Shown piece by piece: positions 61,412 through 64,000 of a stretch of DNA of 64,000 nucleotides (positions are counted from its first letter, which is position 1; every line of letters starts with the position of its first letter). The position numbers and the translations under genes were made by a program. Source of the stretch: Thalassobaculum_A sp040219215 (GTDB lineage: Bacteria > Pseudomonadota > Alphaproteobacteria > Thalassobaculales > Thalassobaculaceae); NCBI RefSeq assembly GCF_040219215.1, contig NZ_JAVJSX010000019.1:62001-126000 (forward strand). The letters are read 5' to 3'. The notes below the pieces were generated by a model that did no database searches, had not been told where the DNA came from, and was given only the letters and a program-made list of their open reading frames with translations.

Positions 61412-62755
61412 TCAGAGCACACCGGGCTCGAAGAAGCTCGGCTCCAGGCGCTCGCCGCCGGCAATGATCGGAATCCATTCGTTGCTGTCGCCGCGGCGGA
61501 CCGGGTTCACGTATTCCCAGACCACCTCGCCGGAACGCGTGACCTCCAGCAGCCGGCCGCCGTTCGACTCGTTGATCAGGGTGTTTCCATTTGGCAGGCG
61601 CTGCTGATCGGCACGGATCTCGCTGTCCAGGGGCCGATCGTCCGTTCCGCCGTACTGCCAGACGATCGCCGCCGTTCGCGGATCGATCTCGAGCACCCGC
61701 GACTTGCCGCTCGGCTGGTCGAACTGGCCGAGGTTATCGAAGATCAGCAGGTTGCCGTTGGGCAGGATGTCCGGGTCGTGCTGGCCATACCAGGGACCGC
61801 GCAACGCCCACACGATGTCCTCGCTCTCGACATCCAGCACGACGACGGCGCCGATATCGCGGAACGACAGCAGGATCTGCCCGGATTTGGTACCCGGGAT
61901 CGCCGCTGCCATTTCAGGGGTCAGCACCTTCACCGTGTTGGTGTGCAGCGGGTCGGCAAGCGAATGCGCCGGCACGGTGTGCAGCAAATGCAGGAACCGC
62001 GATCCGGCCACCGCCTCCAGCAGAGAGACCCGTTTCAGCAGCTTGCCTGCGGGGCTCAGGATTTCCAGGAAGTCGTCCAGCCGGGTCGCTTCCAGATGGT
62101 CCATGCCCTTGAGCGCCTTGGTACGATTCTCATGGGTCAGCGCGTAGATCGCGCCGTCCGGACCAACGTCGAAATCATGGTGGGTTCGTCCGAAGTACGA
62201 CCACAGGACATTCGACTCCCGGTCGAGCTTGACCATTCCATAGCCGTAAGGTGTGTCACCGGCCCCTTCGTAGATGGCCAGCAGGTCGCCATTCGGAAAC
62301 GCCTTCAGGCGTCGGAAGTAGACGTTCTGGTCGGGTAGCGGGTTGCGGACGGGAGTCGCATCGGACCAAACCGTGCTGTATGGCCGGGTCCAGCTGTGAA
62401 CCACCGCACCGTCCGACGACAGCAGATAGGCGGTCGCTTCATGGCCGGAACTGTACAGCGTGTAGCCCGGCTGGACTTGCGCCGGATCGTTGATGACCAC
62501 CCCGCGGGCGTCAGTGCGGGATTCACGCCACAAATCGGTCTGGATAATGTCGCCGTACTGCGTCCACTTGGCGTACAGCGCCATGCCGCCGTTGTAGGCG
62601 TCCTTCAGCAGTGGTGCCGGAAACACGCCGAGAATGGCGACCAGGACGCCGCCGACGAACAGCAGGAGCGCGAATCCACCAATCGAGATTGCGCGCATGA
62701 CCCGGTCGATACCGGAGAGCGAGTCGCTCGAATAATCCTCAGTACGCGAAGCCAT
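61412..62755 (-). CDS. Membrane-anchored arylsulfotransferase-like beta-propeller protein
   Basis: 447 residues. An N-terminal helix (IGGFALLLFVGGVLVAILGVF, about 25-45) anchors a large periplasmic domain. The body has repeated aspartate/glycine blades: PNGDLLAIYEG, YFGRTHHDFDVGPDGAIYALTHE, YGQHDPDILPNGNLLIFDN, NGNTLINESNGG, which fit the Arylsulfotran_2 family (ASST type, using phenolic sulfate as donor). A catalytic His comparable to ASST is plausible in the HHDFDV or GQHD blocks. It heads the four-gene set with a sulfotransferase at the end. Confidence 0.85.
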   Translation of the reverse strand: MASRTEDYSSDSLSGIDRVMRAISIGGFALLLFVGGVLVAILGVFPAPLLKDAYNGGMALYAKWTQYGDIIQTDLWRESRTDARGVVINDPAQVQPGYTLYSSGHEATAYLLSSDGAVVHSWTRPYSTVWSDATPVRNPLPDQNVYFRRLKAFPNGDLLAIYEGAGDTPYGYGMVKLDRESNVLWSYFGRTHHDFDVGPDGAIYALTHENRTKALKGMDHLEATRLDDFLEILSPAGKLLKRVSLLEAVAGSRFLHLLHTVPAHSLADPLHTNTVKVLTPEMAAAIPGTKSGQILLSFRDIGAVVVLDVESEDIVWALRGPWYGQHDPDILPNGNLLIFDNLGQFDQPSGKSRVLEIDPRTAAIVWQYGGTDDRPLDSEIRADQQRLPNGNTLINESNGGRLLEVTRSGEVVWEYVNPVRRGDSNEWIPIIAGGERLEPSFFEPGVL

Positions 62756-62803
62756 CGTCCGACCACAGCAGTTGCTACCTGCTGCTAACGACCGAACCGG
62801 CCC

Positions 62804-62871
62804 CGTGTTGCATCCACACCTTCGCGCCGGTCACAAGTTCACGGCTTGTTTACAGCCGTGGACGCAACACG
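62804..62871. repeat. Widely spaced 14-base inverted repeat upstream of the arylsulfotransferase gene
   Basis: CGTGTTGCATCCAC (62804-62817) and GTGGACGCAACACG (62858-62871) match 13 of 14 across 40 bases. A second stem, CACGGCT / AGCCGTG (62840-62846 and 62854-62860), overlaps the right arm, so two alternative hairpins are possible. It may be a two-site operator, an attenuator or the 3' structure of the alcohol dehydrogenase transcript. Confidence 0.5.
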
Positions 62872-62912
62872 CACGCATCCCACGAAATTGACACAATGAC
62901 GCCCTTGAACAC

Positions 62913-64000
62913 TCAGACAGCCGTCAAGATCGCCCGCGCCAGCGCCACCAGGTCTTCATCGGTCGGTTGCACCGTGTTGGACTCGACCATCGGCTTGTTC
63001 TCGATGGCCACGGTTATCGTCACCAGGCGCGCCACATCCGTCTCGCCCAGCCCGTCACCCGCGAGCGACACCGGCAGTCCTACGGCCCGCAGCAGGGCTT
63101 CGAACCGACTCGCGCCCGCCATCGCCAGTTCGCGCTCGTCGGCCGTACCGCGCGGATCCACGCCGAGCGCCAGCGCGACCGGCGCATAGAGATCCGGTCG
63201 CGCCGCACAGGCCCATGGCAGAGCCACCCGCATCGCCAGGGCCACCGCCCGGCCGTGATGGACATGCGCCAAGGTACCCAGCGCGTGCCCGAACGCGTGG
63301 GCGATCCCCGTCCCGCAGGCGTCAATCGCGACGCCGGCGATGGCCGAGCCGAGGGCCACCCGTCCGCGAGCCTCCAGATCACCCGGCTCGGCAATGACCC
63401 GCTCCAGATTACCGGCCATAAGCCGGATCGCCTGCAGTGCCATTCCCTCCACCACCGGTGTGGCCCGGCGGTGGGTACAGGCTTCGATCGCGTGCACGAG
63501 CGCGTCAAGGCCTGTCGCGGCGGTCAATGGCGCCGGCAACCCGCGCGTGACCATCGGATCGAGGATCGAGAGGTCTGCCTTGAGCGTCGGCCCCCAGGCC
63601 CACACCTTGCGTCCCTCCCCAATGCCATAGACCGAGGTGCGGGTCATTTCCGCTCCGGTTCCCGAGGTCGTCGGGATCAGGATCTTCTTGATCGGTTTGT
63701 CGGGCAGCGGCCGGGCCATCACGGCATAGCCCTCCGCCGGGATGTCCGCGACCGCAACGCAGGCGGCGAGCTTGGCCACGTCCAGGGGCGAGCCGCCGCC
63801 GAGCCCGATGATCAGGTCGGCGGAGATCGCGCGTACCCGAGCTGCCGCAGCGTCGATCGATGCGGCACTCGGATCGCTGCGGACGTCGGAGAACAACTCG
63901 ACAAAATGTCCGGCGTCTCGCAACCGCTCCGCTACCTCAGTCGGCAGGCCGGTTGCCATCAGTCCGCCGTCGGTCACGATCAGCACCCTGGCGGCGGGGC
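62913..64000 (-). CDS. Iron-containing alcohol dehydrogenase (5' end beyond window)
   Basis: At least 361 residues are visible; the reading frame is open to the right edge (PAARVLIVTDGG), so the N-terminus is missing. NAD-site GLGGGSPLDVAK, IPTTSGTGAEMTR, and iron ligands in GLDALVHAIEA and HAFGHALGTLAHVHHG are all intact. It should oxidise or reduce an alcohol or semialdehyde. It is a useful reference for the ligand-less homologue at 45497-46510. Confidence 0.93.
   Translation of the reverse strand, partial: PAARVLIVTDGGLMATGLPTEVAERLRDAGHFVELFSDVRSDPSAASIDAAAARVRAISADLIIGLGGGSPLDVAKLAACVAVADIPAEGYAVMARPLPDKPIKKILIPTTSGTGAEMTRTSVYGIGEGRKVWAWGPTLKADLSILDPMVTRGLPAPLTAATGLDALVHAIEACTHRRATPVVEGMALQAIRLMAGNLERVIAEPGDLEARGRVALGSAIAGVAIDACGTGIAHAFGHALGTLAHVHHGRAVALAMRVALPWACAARPDLYAPVALALGVDPRGTADERELAMAGASRFEALLRAVGLPVSLAGDGLGETDVARLVTITVAIENKPMVESNTVQPTDEDLVALARAILTAV

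Noticed and set aside
1..64000. Mobile element, prophage or integrated island
   Set aside because: No transposase, integrase, flanking repeats or tRNA attachment site was found, and composition looks uniform.

Overview
The window is high-GC (roughly two-thirds G+C by eye), densely coded bacterial chromosome with many 4-bp ATGA/GTGA gene overlaps. The gene set points to an alphaproteobacterium, probably Rhodospirillales-like: a histone-deacetylase-like gene close to xseB-ispA-dxs, a TAXI-type TRAP transporter with fused permease, an Rrf2 SUF regulator, a DUF1194 protein, a PAS_5 protein and RTX proteins. This placement is inferred from gene content, not from a phylogeny. No rRNA, tRNA, CRISPR array, prophage or insertion sequence was seen. 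Both edges cut genes: an Rrf2 regulator on the left and an iron-type alcohol dehydrogenase on the right.

Layout. 1-7.4 kb: Rrf2 regulator with a palindromic operator, EamA transporter, a 2-oxoglutarate oxygenase/P450 operon, two unrecognised proteins and a DUF1194 protein. 7.4-13.6 kb: amino-acid or amine oxidation genes, with an XRE-cupin regulator, HcnA/HcnB-like subunits and, a few genes away, an HcnC-like FAD subunit coupled to an ArsC-like protein and an M14 carboxypeptidase. 13.7-15.4 kb: Zur-like regulator and a His-rich COG0523 GTPase (zinc homeostasis). 15.4-24 kb: an RTX lipase, an RTX-only protein, three transporters, a flavin reductase and an ArsR-type regulator. 24-28.8 kb: isoprenoid genes (dxs, ispA, xseB), with a PAS gene wedged between xseB and the histone-deacetylase-like gene. 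28.9-36.1 kb: TAXI-TRAP transporter and an RND efflux pair. 36.3-39.4 kb: two paralogous pentapeptide-repeat proteins flanking a small unknown protein.

39.5-46.5 kb is the least ordinary metabolic region. A tight operon encodes an APH-fold kinase, an enolase paralog with two active-site substitutions, a D-2-hydroxyacid dehydrogenase and a DSD1-type PLP enzyme. Next to it are a glycosyltransferase-like gene, a GNAT and an iron-ADH-fold protein lacking its metal ligands. The kinase/enolase/dehydrogenase set mirrors the hydroxypyruvate to D-glycerate to 2-phosphoglycerate to PEP route, which suggests a dedicated pathway for an analogue. 46.9-52.7 kb is a complete dipeptide-type ABC importer. 52.8-58.1 kb holds two XRE regulators, an amine oxidase, a fatty-acid desaturase and a cytosolic PhnD-like protein, with an unusual density of perfect palindromes between genes. 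59.2-62.8 kb is a four-gene set (membrane-anchored arylsulfotransferase-like protein, two small membrane proteins, sulfotransferase) that may be a sulfate-transfer system.

Most family calls rest on motifs readable in the translations. Substrates are inference unless stated.
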